The notes under the pieces were generated by a model. The model saw only the letters and a list, made by a program, of their open reading frames with translations, did no database searches and was not told the origin of the DNA. Below are positions 1-8,985 of a stretch of 64,000 nt of DNA, piece after piece. The stretch's first letter is position 1. Each line of letters begins with the position of its first letter. Position numbers and translations under genes: made by a program. Source of the DNA: Deltaproteobacteria bacterium (GTDB lineage: Bacteria > UBA10199 > JACPAL01); contig JACPAK010000005.1 of the NCBI GenBank assembly GCA_016180845.1, forward strand, positions 43,125 to 107,124, read 5' to 3'.

Positions 1-392
1 GAAATGCGTGGCGTGGTAAAGGTCCCCCCCGGCCCTTCCATCGCATCGGGCACATCGTAATCCAGCTTGGGTTGATACGGCTCCCAGAACCCCTCTTCCG
101 CCTTTTTTCGACACCAGAAAATATCGGCGAGCAAAATGAGATCCGCCTTAATATCACCGGCAAGTTCCTCCAACGCGAGCTTCGCCGCCAGGTTTTCAGA
201 ACCGTTCTGGAACCATTTGATATTCAAACCGGGAAACTTCTGCTTTAGCGCTCGATCGTAAATCTCGACTGTCTCCGGATAGACCGAGGCGTAGATCCAG
301 ACCGGTTCTGCACTTTTCTTGGTACAAGCCACCAGAAAGGATGAGACGACAATGGCACTAAAAATCAAGAGAGTGAGATACTGTTTACGCAT
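1..392 (-). CDS. Solute-binding lipoprotein of an ABC transporter (partial, C-terminus outside window)
   Basis: The first 130 residues are visible. A hydrophobic leader ends in the lipobox LVAC, so the mature protein should be a lipid-anchored periplasmic protein. The mature part starts with a strand-like segment (VWIYASVYPE) and continues with FPGLNIKWFQNGSENLAAKLALE, which resembles the N-lobe of iron(III)/thiamine-type extracellular binding proteins. An AGGAGG site lies just upstream of the ATG. It is divergent from putA with about 110 nt between them. The ligand cannot be read from this fragment; the family assignment is by pattern only. Confidence 0.75.
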   Translation of the reverse strand, partial: MRKQYLTLLIFSAIVVSSFLVACTKKSAEPVWIYASVYPETVEIYDRALKQKFPGLNIKWFQNGSENLAAKLALEELAGDIKADLILLADIFWCRKKAEEGFWEPYQPKLDYDVPDAMEGPGGTFTTPRI

Positions 393-502
393 GGAACCTC
401 CTGCTCGTGTGAGTGGTCGTCTTAGCCCTGGAGGTCAGGGACCGTCAATTCAATTCATTCACTTCTGGATCTTTAAAGAAGATTGCGTATAAAACCGGAA
501 CA

Positions 503-3500
503 ATGTCCGGGGGGATACAAGAGTCTGTTTTTGAGATTGGCCAGAGGCTTATCGATGAGGCCAAAAAGTTTCAGCCGACCCTTCATGAGAGAACGGTTCA
601 GTCCCTCATTAATGTCACACTGAAGGACCCGAAAATCCGTTCGAGGTTACTTCGCTTTATCTGCGCCCTCCCCCAACTCCAAGATTCACCAACCGATCTC
701 TTGCGATTTAGCCGCGACCTTTTTCTGCCGATCGTCGACTCATTTCCTGCCAGACTTCGTCCGCTCCTCAAATTAGGCCTGAACCGGTTCACCACCCCCC
801 TTCTCCGACTGGGACCGGTATTTATGAGCCGTCAATTCTTGGGAGGGACCAACGATCAGGAGCTCCAGACGATCGTCAAAAAACTCAAGAAAGAGAAGAT
901 CGATGTCACGGTCGACAATCTTGGTGAGTTTGTCACCTCCGAAGAGGGGGCCGAGCGATACTTCAAGAGGGCCCAAAGGCTGATCACCCTTTTGGAGAAA
1001 GGGAGTTCCGTTTCACTGAAGGTCACTGGCCTGACCCCTCATTTCGATCCCTACGCACCCAACTTTATACTGGACCCAAACCGACCTCTTTACCGGAGGT
1101 TCAAGGAGCTCATGACAATCTGCCACGAGAGAGATCTGATCGCCTTTATCGATGCCGAACATTTTCAAAACAACGCCTTGATGTATGAGCTCCAGAGAAG
1201 GGTGCTCGATGAACTCTCTTCCTATCAAAAGGCCGGATTTGTCGTTCAGGCCTATCTTCGCGAGTCACCACAGTATCTGGAAAAAATCGCTCAGTGGGCG
1301 CAAAAACAGCGTCGTTGTTATGTCCGACTCGTGAAGGGGGCCTATCATGAGCAAGAGGTTTGCTTTGCCCAGCAGCGTGGTTCTCTGATCCCTGTCTTCA
1401 TGCAACAGGAAGAGACCGATACCAACTTTCGGAAACTCACCGATCAACTCCTTTCACTCCATGAATTTATCACCCCCTGTATCGCTGGTCACAATGTCCG
1501 TGAGATTGCCTACGCAATCTCGCGTGCCCAGCAAATGGGAATCCTCCATAAACTCGAAATCCAGTGCCTCTACGGAATGGCACAAAATCTCCAGACGGCA
1601 CTGGTTCGGATGGGAGTTCGGGTCCGCGCGTATGTTCCGCATCTCACCGCACTTGATCCAAGATCCCCTGCCGATCCTGCAGAAGGAATTCACTACCTGG
1701 GCCGACGCCTCATCGAAAATGGATCGATTTCGTTTCAAAAAATCCAGATCACGAAGGAAACGGATCCTAAGAAGCTGCTTCGGCTGAATGATGTCCCCCT
1801 TGAGAACGATAAATTGGCAAGGGTCGATTCCCTCCCGAAGGAATACCAGACCACCCTCCCCTCCTCCGGTTTTCGTCCTACCGATTATCTCAATCCTGTA
1901 GAACCGGGACGGTTGGAAAAATTTTGGGGGGAATATGAAAAAGCAAAGAGGGCGGGTCCTGCCTCGGGTTCCGCGAGCGAGGATGATCTGAATCGTCTTT
2001 TTGAAAATACAGCCCCCGCCCAAAAGGAATGGAGCCAACTTCCTGTCAAGCGCCGCACTGATATCTTGCTCAAAATCGCCGATGAGATCGAGAAACGCCG
2101 CGACTTTTTGGCCTCGATCATGATCCTCGAATCGGCCAAGCCGATTGTTCAGGCTGATGCCGATATCAAGGAATGCCTCGACGCGATCCGCTACGCCGCG
2201 CTCGATGCCCGGAAAAAAGAGGCCGAAGGTTTCTTTGAAAGATACGAACCACGCGGTATCGCCGGGATCATCTCCCCCTGGAATTTCCCCTCTGCGATCC
2301 CTTTCATCGGCGTCTCGAACGCCCTCGCGAGTGGGAATGCAGCGATCTTGAAACCTTCTGAACTCGCTCCGAGGATTGCGATCGAGATCGTGGAGATCTT
2401 CCGAACGCATTTGAGAAATGAAAATTTAAATCCCGACACCCTGCAACTGCTCCTCACGGATCAGGTCATACGGAGCCAACGCTTCGTTTCGGATCGGAGG
2501 CTTGAGGCGATCTCCTTCACTGGCTCCAAAAAGGTCGGGCTCGAGATTGCCGCTGCAGCCAAAGGGCGTTCCGTGACGACCGAAATGGGGGGAACGAATG
2601 CCTTTGTTATCGGAATCGATGCCGAGGTGGATCAAGTGGTCGTGAATATCCGGTATGGCGCCTTCGGCTACCAGGGACAAAAATGTTCGCATATTCAAAA
2701 CATTTTTATCCCCCACCGAAAATTTGACCTTTATGTCGATCGGCTTCGCGAAATGGCCGCTTCGTGCCTCGTCGGACCCGCCGATCGGCCAGAGACATTG
2801 ATCGGACCTTTGATCCATGAGCGAACTCAAAGACATCTCGATCAGATATTAAATGAGATGCCCCCTGAAAATATTATTTATGATGGCCAACAAAAAAAGG
2901 TTCCGGCCTATCCACGTCTCGTCGGTCCAACGGTCATTTTAAATAATGAAAGGCTCCTGACCGAGGAGTTTTTTGGTCCCCTGATCAATCTGATCCCCTA
3001 TGAGACACACGAAGAGGTTTTGGAGAAAATCCGGCGTTCGACCTATGGGCTGACCTTCTCGATCCAGACCGCTTCACCCAGAATCAGGGAATTTTATTTA
3101 AAGAGGGACCTTGAAAAAAATACCGGGGTCCTCGCTGGAAACCTCTACTGCGAGATGCCACCGGTCGGCGCCGAGATCGCACTAAATCCGTTTGGTGGTC
3201 CCGGCATCAATCTCTCGGGGACTGGCGGAAAGACCGGTGGACCGGAAAGTATGATGACGTACTTAAAGCCTCGGGCAGTGGCTCATGAGTTGGAACGTCT
3301 CCCAACCGACGAGGAATGGAGATCATTGGCTCGGAAAAAAGGAAATGACTTCCGATTCATCGACCCAACAGAACTTCAGTACCCCGGCCGCACCGACCTC
3401 TTGGAAAGGACGCCGATAGGCGATGGAGTGATTGTCGTTGATCCCGAGATGGATGAGTCAACCCTCCTGCGACTTGTTTATAGCTACCTTTCGACAGGAA

Positions 3501-3982
3501 ATACCCTCTCACTCCTTGTCCATCCCTCTAAATTCAAACAGACGGAAAACTTTGTGAAAAAACTGGGGGGGTATGGTTTTGGATCTGTTCTGATCCGAAT
3601 GGCCCCGATGTCTTCTCTCGGAAGGTCCGAGAACCTGTCTGAGAGCCACCTTGAATCCGGACGATTTTCCGTAGGGAAGCCTTGGACCGAAGGAAAATCG
3701 TCCGACGGAACCGCTCGAGTTTCGCAGGACCTGGAGAGAGGAGACGAGGGGCCATTCGGATCACCACGATGGATCCACCTCCGTCACGGATTCCAACCGG
3801 GCGACAACTTCTACGCGATGATCCACGATCCAGCGAGAACCGAACGCCAGGGTTTCGTGACACGAGTCAGCGATGCCCCTCCCTGGATCGACGACCCTCA
3901 CTTCCTTGCAAAGACACAGATCCATCGGGTCATCAGTATCAATACACTCCATTCAGGGGATATAGAAAAGGTGGAGATTTAA
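503..3982 (+). CDS. putA: Bifunctional proline dehydrogenase / glutamate-semialdehyde dehydrogenase PutA
   Basis: Oxidises proline to glutamate in two steps, feeding electrons to the quinone pool (FAD domain) and NAD+. Residues 1 to about 430 are the proline dehydrogenase barrel (for example LVKGAYHE and YLGRRLIENGS). About 480-960 is the aldehyde dehydrogenase: SPWNFP, ILKPSELAP, FTGSKKVG, the glutamate motif TEMGGTN and the catalytic cysteine in GYQGQKCS. A C-terminal tail of about 190 residues follows, as in long PutA proteins; there is no N-terminal DNA-binding domain. The frame is open back to a GTG at 413, but those 30 residues look non-conserved and I prefer the ATG at 503. The C-terminal tail contains a palindromic repeat (3618-3740) that is shared with mutL. 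Confidence 0.93.
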   Translation: MSGGIQESVFEIGQRLIDEAKKFQPTLHERTVQSLINVTLKDPKIRSRLLRFICALPQLQDSPTDLLRFSRDLFLPIVDSFPARLRPLLKLGLNRFTTPLLRLGPVFMSRQFLGGTNDQELQTIVKKLKKEKIDVTVDNLGEFVTSEEGAERYFKRAQRLITLLEKGSSVSLKVTGLTPHFDPYAPNFILDPNRPLYRRFKELMTICHERDLIAFIDAEHFQNNALMYELQRRVLDELSSYQKAGFVVQAYLRESPQYLEKIAQWAQKQRRCYVRLVKGAYHEQEVCFAQQRGSLIPVFMQQEETDTNFRKLTDQLLSLHEFITPCIAGHNVREIAYAISRAQQMGILHKLEIQCLYGMAQNLQTALVRMGVRVRAYVPHLTALDPRSPADPAEGIHYLGRRLIENGSISFQKIQITKETDPKKLLRLNDVPLENDKLARVDSLPKEYQTTLPSSGFRPTDYLNPVEPGRLEKFWGEYEKAKRAGPASGSASEDDLNRLFENTAPAQKEWSQLPVKRRTDILLKIADEIEKRRDFLASIMILESAKPIVQADADIKECLDAIRYAALDARKKEAEGFFERYEPRGIAGIISPWNFPSAIPFIGVSNALASGNAAILKPSELAPRIAIEIVEIFRTHLRNENLNPDTLQLLLTDQVIRSQRFVSDRRLEAISFTGSKKVGLEIAAAAKGRSVTTEMGGTNAFVIGIDAEVDQVVVNIRYGAFGYQGQKCSHIQNIFIPHRKFDLYVDRLREMAASCLVGPADRPETLIGPLIHERTQRHLDQILNEMPPENIIYDGQQKKVPAYPRLVGPTVILNNERLLTEEFFGPLINLIPYETHEEVLEKIRRSTYGLTFSIQTASPRIREFYLKRDLEKNTGVLAGNLYCEMPPVGAEIALNPFGGPGINLSGTGGKTGGPESMMTYLKPRAVAHELERLPTDEEWRSLARKKGNDFRFIDPTELQYPGRTDLLERTPIGDGVIVVDPEMDESTLLRLVYSYLSTGNTLSLLVHPSKFKQTENFVKKLGGYGFGSVLIRMAPMSSLGRSENLSESHLESGRFSVGKPWTEGKSSDGTARVSQDLERGDEGPFGSPRWIHLRHGFQPGDNFYAMIHDPARTERQGFVTRVSDAPPWIDDPHFLAKTQIHRVISINTLHSGDIEKVEI
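3618..3740 (+). repeat. Palindromic element inside putA (copy A; shared with mutL)
   Basis: About 120 nt, some 78% identical by hand alignment to 54116-54238 in the same strand orientation. The core is a 13-bp perfect inverted repeat, CGGACGATTTTCC (3658-3670) against its complement at 3692-3704, around a 21-nt loop whose centre GGGAAGCC(T/C)TGGACC is almost invariant between copies. It is read in frame as putA residues about 1039-1079 without a stop. Unrelated genes share it, so this is a dispersed element and not protein homology. Confidence 0.85.
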
Positions 3983-4053
3983 AGGAGGAAAAAGGGCAAC
4001 TTATTCGCCTCCAGCACGATCATATTAACATTGAAGGAAGAAGAGGAGGACTT

Positions 4054-7000
4054 ATGGCAGATCCAGCAACTCCACCAAGCCGTATAAGCGTCGCCTTGGC
4101 GCGATTTGATGTCGATCCCGACGAAACCTTACCCTCTGGCGGTCCACCAGAGGAGGTCATCATTATCCCTGACGGTCCCCTCGAATGCCCTAATTATGTA
4201 TACTTGAGGGCAGATGAGCAAGAAGACGAGTCTGTCTCCCCAACGGGACTCAGGACATTGACCCTCGCCACGAAGGCACCAGCGATCCGGCTCATGGGAA
4301 CGACCACGAATGTCGGACTGGCCAAAGAACACCTGACCCGTGTTGCACGTGACCGAATCCCTCTGCAATGCCGTACCGCTGAGTTTGTTAAGGGATCGAT
4401 TGAACTGGGGGATGCGATTGACACCGGCTCGGTTTCCGAATTGGTCAAAGCACTCGCCCGTGAGCGTCGCTTGGAGGCGTGGGATCGGCTCATGCGCATG
4501 GTTGCGATAGCAACAGGGAATCATGATATGGTGATGCCCAACGGCGTCACAGATAGCGGTGAGTTTTATACTGGATTCAATGCAGTCGGGACGCTCATGG
4601 GGGCCGATGGACCGGGTGAGAGTTGGCGCAGCGAGATCGTCAGGGAAGAGGTGGGATCTGAAGAGAACATGGGTAATAAATTAAAATTCCTTAAAATGAT
4701 TCAAAAACATCTTGGTCTCCCGTGGCAACCGGTCCTTCTCCAAGATGCCGACGACACCGTCTATCACGTTGCTGGTGAGCCTCAAACTTATCAATGGTCG
4801 GATGAGAAGGCCACTGTAGAGAATTTCTGGAAAAGCTACGATAATGGTGAATTTTGGCAGGCGACAATAAAATTCAAACCAGACAAAAAGCTTCATCCGG
4901 ATCAGCAATATTTCGGTATCTCCGCCGTCAAACTGGATGAGAATACCTATTCGATCCTCATGGACACCACAGACCTCCTGGAGGACTCGAGGAAAAAAGG
5001 TCTACTTCATGGGCATCTCTCTTATGTCCAGGTCCGAATGATTCAGGGACTCATGAGACATCTGAAAACTCTGAATCCTAAGGCAAAGTTCGTGCTCAAT
5101 TCCCATTTCCCGCTTGATGATCTTGATGGTACCATCTACCAGGTTTTTAGTTCAAACAATCACCTTGAAGAAATCTTGAATGACGAATCGGTCGTCGCGG
5201 TCATCGTCGCCCACACCCACGAGTGGGATATGAAGGATCTGAATTCCGGCAAACTCCGAGACAAATTGAAGATCAACCGACGCACCCCCCTGCTGCAATA
5301 CAATGTCACCTCGATAATAGATTGGCCGGTCGGTGCAGCCCAGATGACGGTCCAGTCAGATCCAGAATACCTGACCCTAACCCTGCATCGAATTGATTTT
5401 ACGGATACGCTTCCGTCGATGGATGCCGATGCCCAGAAAAAATTCGATGACATCGATCCCGAGCTCCTCTCGTTCGCTACCGCCTGGCACGACATGACTG
5501 ATGCAAGGTTTAAAGTCCTCGGCCATCCAAGGGCAAAACTGGGTGAACAACTTTTTGTTGCAGGTGACATCCATGTAGGCTTGGTCCCGGAACCGGGCAA
5601 ATTTTACTATTCCCTCATGACCCACGATGCGATCCCGGTCGATGTCGTCCGGGGGATGCTCACAATGCGGCATGAACAGGATATCTTCGCCCTTGAGCTA
5701 AATACCGTTACGGTCCAGGATCCCTCTGGAAATTCTACACCCTTACGTCCCGCGGCAACGGTTGTTGATGAAGAATCCAAAAAATACCTCCAGCATCTTC
5801 GCGCCTATTATACCAATTCCCTGATCGCCCATCGGAGCAGGGATAAAAAGAAGGCGAGTGAAGCGCGATCCGCGATCCGGGCTCACCAGAAGGCTATCGA
5901 CGAATCAACCAGGACCCTGCTCCACGCCTATCAAGAAGTAATGCAGCAATTAGAAATTGAGATGCTCCCCCTCGACGATAAAAAGAAGGCCAAGAAGACT
6001 TCGGATGCAGAAAATTCAAGGTTGAACTACCTGAAGAACCTCCATGATATCGCAAGGATCTCTGTGGAGCGGGCTGTTGCAGCAAAGAACTGGTTCCTGC
6101 TCTTTAATATTAAATTGGCCCAGGGACAAAAAGAAGACGATCTCGCCACGATGAATAATTTCAGGTCTCTCGACTACTGGCGCGACATGGATAGATTCAT
6201 CCAGAACCTCCCTTACAACCGATGGGGAACCAATGAGGTTAGTCCGGCAACCGCCTATCGACTCCATATCCATGAGCGATCGGCTGAGCGGAGGGCGAAT
6301 TACCTTGGGGACAAACCAAAGCGGAATGTCCCGCCGGTCGTCACGATTAAAGTCAATCTGACAACCAATGAAATCGTAACACTCACCGATCGCCTCCCTG
6401 ACTACACCCCGGCAGAACAGCAAGAGATCGTCGCCGGCTGGCGTGGGAAGAGAGATTCAAAGGGTCGAGAGACCGATCTGACGGAGGGAGAGCTGGATGA
6501 GGCCCGCCAAGCGGTCGATGAGCAAAACCCTGATTTTAGACATCACCCCGCGTTTCAGGCCGGTGGCCGATTTGGAAATGGGGCAAGTGCGGCACGTTTT
6601 GGGGCGGGATGGCAGCTCCATTGGTCACTCCGGAATGGTGAAGGCAATAAGAGCTGGCCACGTGTCACTGTGGTCCCCGCTGTCGAATATGTCTCGAATG
6701 GTGATGAATTTTTACGTGTCGACAATCGGGTTCGCGAGGTCGGTGGATCTGTAGCCGGCTACTACGAGGCACTTGGCTGGCTGGGAGTCGGCGTCTCAGT
6801 CAATGGTGCAGCCCACTGGAACAGTGAGGATCGTACACTCCGTGAGCCAGGGGGGCGAGTCGGTGGTGATGTTCGAGCCCATATTGCCGATGGGGCATTG
6901 ATCGGTTACTTCGGTCATGATTGGTACCTCGGTGAAAGGGACGGCTGGGTTGGTGGCTTCATGCTCGATCCGTACGCACTCTTCGACACATTCAATGTCA

Positions 7001-7074
7001 GAATCCCGTGGCTCGGGATCGACTTCGGAAGAAAACCAAAACCACCGCAGTTGGACATTAATCCTACTGAATAA
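4054..7074 (+). CDS. Large metallophosphoesterase-like protein with C-terminal beta-rich domain
   Basis: 1006 residues. The frame is open far upstream inside putA, but a strong AGGAGGA just before the ATG at 4054 fixes the start. Motifs of calcineurin-like phosphoesterases appear in order: LGDAID (118-123), GNHD (155-158), NSHFP (349-353) and AHTHE (386-390). The usual first motif DxH is not visible before the GD motif, so metal binding may be altered. Residues about 690-800 are charged and helical. The last 130 residues alternate Gly/aromatic strands and resemble an outer-membrane barrel or beta-sandwich. No signal peptide is seen. It follows putA by 71 nt on the same strand. Substrate unknown. 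Confidence 0.7.
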   Translation: MADPATPPSRISVALARFDVDPDETLPSGGPPEEVIIIPDGPLECPNYVYLRADEQEDESVSPTGLRTLTLATKAPAIRLMGTTTNVGLAKEHLTRVARDRIPLQCRTAEFVKGSIELGDAIDTGSVSELVKALARERRLEAWDRLMRMVAIATGNHDMVMPNGVTDSGEFYTGFNAVGTLMGADGPGESWRSEIVREEVGSEENMGNKLKFLKMIQKHLGLPWQPVLLQDADDTVYHVAGEPQTYQWSDEKATVENFWKSYDNGEFWQATIKFKPDKKLHPDQQYFGISAVKLDENTYSILMDTTDLLEDSRKKGLLHGHLSYVQVRMIQGLMRHLKTLNPKAKFVLNSHFPLDDLDGTIYQVFSSNNHLEEILNDESVVAVIVAHTHEWDMKDLNSGKLRDKLKINRRTPLLQYNVTSIIDWPVGAAQMTVQSDPEYLTLTLHRIDFTDTLPSMDADAQKKFDDIDPELLSFATAWHDMTDARFKVLGHPRAKLGEQLFVAGDIHVGLVPEPGKFYYSLMTHDAIPVDVVRGMLTMRHEQDIFALELNTVTVQDPSGNSTPLRPAATVVDEESKKYLQHLRAYYTNSLIAHRSRDKKKASEARSAIRAHQKAIDESTRTLLHAYQEVMQQLEIEMLPLDDKKKAKKTSDAENSRLNYLKNLHDIARISVERAVAAKNWFLLFNIKLAQGQKEDDLATMNNFRSLDYWRDMDRFIQNLPYNRWGTNEVSPATAYRLHIHERSAERRANYLGDKPKRNVPPVVTIKVNLTTNEIVTLTDRLPDYTPAEQQEIVAGWRGKRDSKGRETDLTEGELDEARQAVDEQNPDFRHHPAFQAGGRFGNGASAARFGAGWQLHWSLRNGEGNKSWPRVTVVPAVEYVSNGDEFLRVDNRVREVGGSVAGYYEALGWLGVGVSVNGAAHWNSEDRTLREPGGRVGGDVRAHIADGALIGYFGHDWYLGERDGWVGGFMLDPYALFDTFNVRIPWLGIDFGRKPKPPQLDINPTE

Positions 7075-7645
7075 AGCCCATAATCCCTTTTCGGATGATC
7101 ATGACCGCAATAGAGGCGAGGATCAGGTTCGAGATCTTTGCGATCGTCTGAGTCCCTGACTTTCCCAAGGCGCGTGTGATCGCACCGGAAAAACTGAACA
7201 TAAAGACGGCGATCAAGACATTCAGGATCGTCGCGATCATCGTCGGAAAATGACCATGCTGTTCCGCAAGCAGGAGGACCGTCGTCAAGACAGCCGGCCC
7301 CACAATCAGCGGAACCCCGATCGGCACCGCCCCGAAGCTTTCCGGATCGACCGATCGCTCACGGATCGTCCGGCCTGTGGTCAAATCAGTCATCGCGATA
7401 ATAAAGAGGAGCACCCCCCCTGCCACCATGAAATCAGCAACGGTAATCCCTAAGAGGCGAAAGGTTGCCTGCCCCACAAAGATAAAGATCGAGGCAACGA
7501 TCGAGGCGGTCAGAAACGACTGAAACAGGATCCTTCGAATCCAGGGCTTCCGGACAGACGAGGTCAGGCTCACATAGAGCGGCAACATACCGATCGCATT
7601 GACCGCCACGAAGAGCGGGACAAAACAGAGCCAAAAATTTTTCAT
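7064..7645 (-). CDS. MarC-family integral membrane protein
   Basis: 193 residues with about six hydrophobic helices and family-typical segments (FVAVNAIGMLPLYVSLT near the N-terminus, PLIVGPAVLTTVLLL in the middle, LGKSGTQTIAKISNLILASIA near the end). MarC/UPF0056 proteins sit in the inner membrane; their function is not settled despite the old link to antibiotic resistance. The ATG at 7645 follows AGGGAAGAAAT and is preferred over an in-frame TTG at 7681. Its 3' end overlaps the end of the convergent phosphoesterase-like gene by 11 nt. Confidence 0.88.
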   Translation of the reverse strand: MKNFWLCFVPLFVAVNAIGMLPLYVSLTSSVRKPWIRRILFQSFLTASIVASIFIFVGQATFRLLGITVADFMVAGGVLLFIIAMTDLTTGRTIRERSVDPESFGAVPIGVPLIVGPAVLTTVLLLAEQHGHFPTMIATILNVLIAVFMFSFSGAITRALGKSGTQTIAKISNLILASIAVMIIRKGIMGFIQ

Positions 7646-7694
7646 ATTTCTTCCCTTGTCATTTTTTTGGGAGTGGGTCAATAAGGCCTTCTGA

Positions 7695-8927
7695 ATGTCG
7701 ATTCAGCGACTCATTAGTTTTTCGGGAATTTTCACAATCCTTTTGGTCGCCTGGCTCTTCTCAAGTCACCGAAAGAAGGTCTCACTCAAAACGATTTTTG
7801 CAGGAATTTTGATCCAGCTCCTGATGGGTATTTTTGTTTTTATCACACCGATCGGTGTCAAGGTTTTCTCCTTCTTGAATGATGCCGTGGTCCATATCCT
7901 GAACGCCTCTTATGAGGGGGCTCGGTTTCTCTTCGGCCCCCTTGCGATTCCACCCGGAGAAAATGGATCGTTCGGCTTTATCCTGATCTTTCAGGCGCTC
8001 CCAACGATCATCTTTTTCTCCGCCCTCATGGGAGCGCTTTATTATCTCCGGGTCATGCCGTTCATCATCAGACAGTTCTCCCGTCTTTTCACCAAACTGA
8101 TGGGAACAAGCGGTGCGGAATCACTCTGTGCAGCAAGCAATATTTTCGTCGGCATCGAGGCCTCGACAGCGATCCTCCCCTATCTCAAGAAAATGACCCG
8201 TTCCGAACTGATGGCGGTCTTGACGACCGGTATCGGCACGATCGCCTCGAGCATGCTTGGTTTTTACACGATTATTCTTCACGAACAGTTTCCCCAAATC
8301 GCGGGGCATCTCGTCTCGGCCTCACTGATTTCAGCCCCAGCCTCTCTCCTGATGGCCAAGGTTTTGCTTCCAGAGACGGAAACCCCTGAAACCCTCGGAA
8401 CTCATCTGACTGATAAAAGTCAAAGCGCCTCAAACCTGATGCAAGCAATTATTGAAGGAGCGATGGCAGGTGGAAAATTGATTTTCGGGATCGCTGTGCT
8501 TCTCGTCGCCTTTTTAGGATTGGTCGCACTGATCAACATCGGCCTCTCGGGAACTATTTCCATGAAACTTCAGGACCTGCTGGCTTATCCGTTTTACCCC
8601 TTCGCCTTGATGATCGGTGTAACGCCGGCTGATGCGATGGAGGTCGCCCGTCTTCTCGGTTCCCGCGTGATCCTGACCGAAGTCCCCGCCTATCAGGAGC
8701 TGGCCCGGTTGATCGCGGAGGGGGTGGTACAGCCTCGTAGTGGCCTGCTTGCGACCTACGCCCTCTGCGGATTTGCGCATGTCTCGAGTGTCGCAATTTT
8801 TGTTGGCGGTACCGCTGCGCTGATCCCCGAGCGAACCAAGGAACTCGCTTCCTTGGCCTTCCGCTCCCTCTTCGCCGCAACTCTCGGCTGCCTCATGACC
8901 GCCGCCGTCGCTGGGACGTTTTTATAA
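7695..8927 (+). CDS. Concentrative nucleoside transporter (NupC/CNT family)
   Basis: 410 residues, multi-pass. Family regions include the N-terminal GILIQLLMGIFVF, the ESLCAASNIFVGIEAS substrate/cation-binding hairpin and TGIGTIASSMLGFYTIIL, followed by CGFAHVSSVAIFVGG near the end. CNT proteins import nucleosides with Na+ or H+. The usual NxFxGQTEAP segment here reads NIFVGIEAST, so specificity may differ from E. coli NupC. Divergent from marC with 49 nt between starts. Confidence 0.9.
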   Translation: MSIQRLISFSGIFTILLVAWLFSSHRKKVSLKTIFAGILIQLLMGIFVFITPIGVKVFSFLNDAVVHILNASYEGARFLFGPLAIPPGENGSFGFILIFQALPTIIFFSALMGALYYLRVMPFIIRQFSRLFTKLMGTSGAESLCAASNIFVGIEASTAILPYLKKMTRSELMAVLTTGIGTIASSMLGFYTIILHEQFPQIAGHLVSASLISAPASLLMAKVLLPETETPETLGTHLTDKSQSASNLMQAIIEGAMAGGKLIFGIAVLLVAFLGLVALINIGLSGTISMKLQDLLAYPFYPFALMIGVTPADAMEVARLLGSRVILTEVPAYQELARLIAEGVVQPRSGLLATYALCGFAHVSSVAIFVGGTAALIPERTKELASLAFRSLFAATLGCLMTAAVAGTFL

Positions 8928-8941
8928 AAGGGAATTAGAAA

Positions 8942-8960
8942 AATAATTTGCGAAATTATT
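8942..8960. promoter_or_regulatory. AT-rich inverted repeat between the nucleoside transporter and cstA
   Basis: A perfect 8-bp inverted repeat, AATAATTT-GCG-AAATTATT, lies in the 58-nt gap just before cstA. No T-run follows, so it is a poor terminator. It could be an operator or a weak RNA hairpin; function unproven. Confidence 0.3.
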
Positions 8961-8985
8961 CATATGAAATAGAGCTATAGACATC

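Noticed and set aside
1454..2410. 318-codon open frame on the minus strand across putA
   Set aside because: It is a shadow of putA: the plus frame has clear PutA motifs throughout and the minus translation has none.
3682..4053. Extension of the phosphoesterase-like gene upstream into putA
   Set aside because: It overlaps putA in another frame and the Arg/Ser-rich translation is typical of a shadow; the strong RBS lies at 4054.
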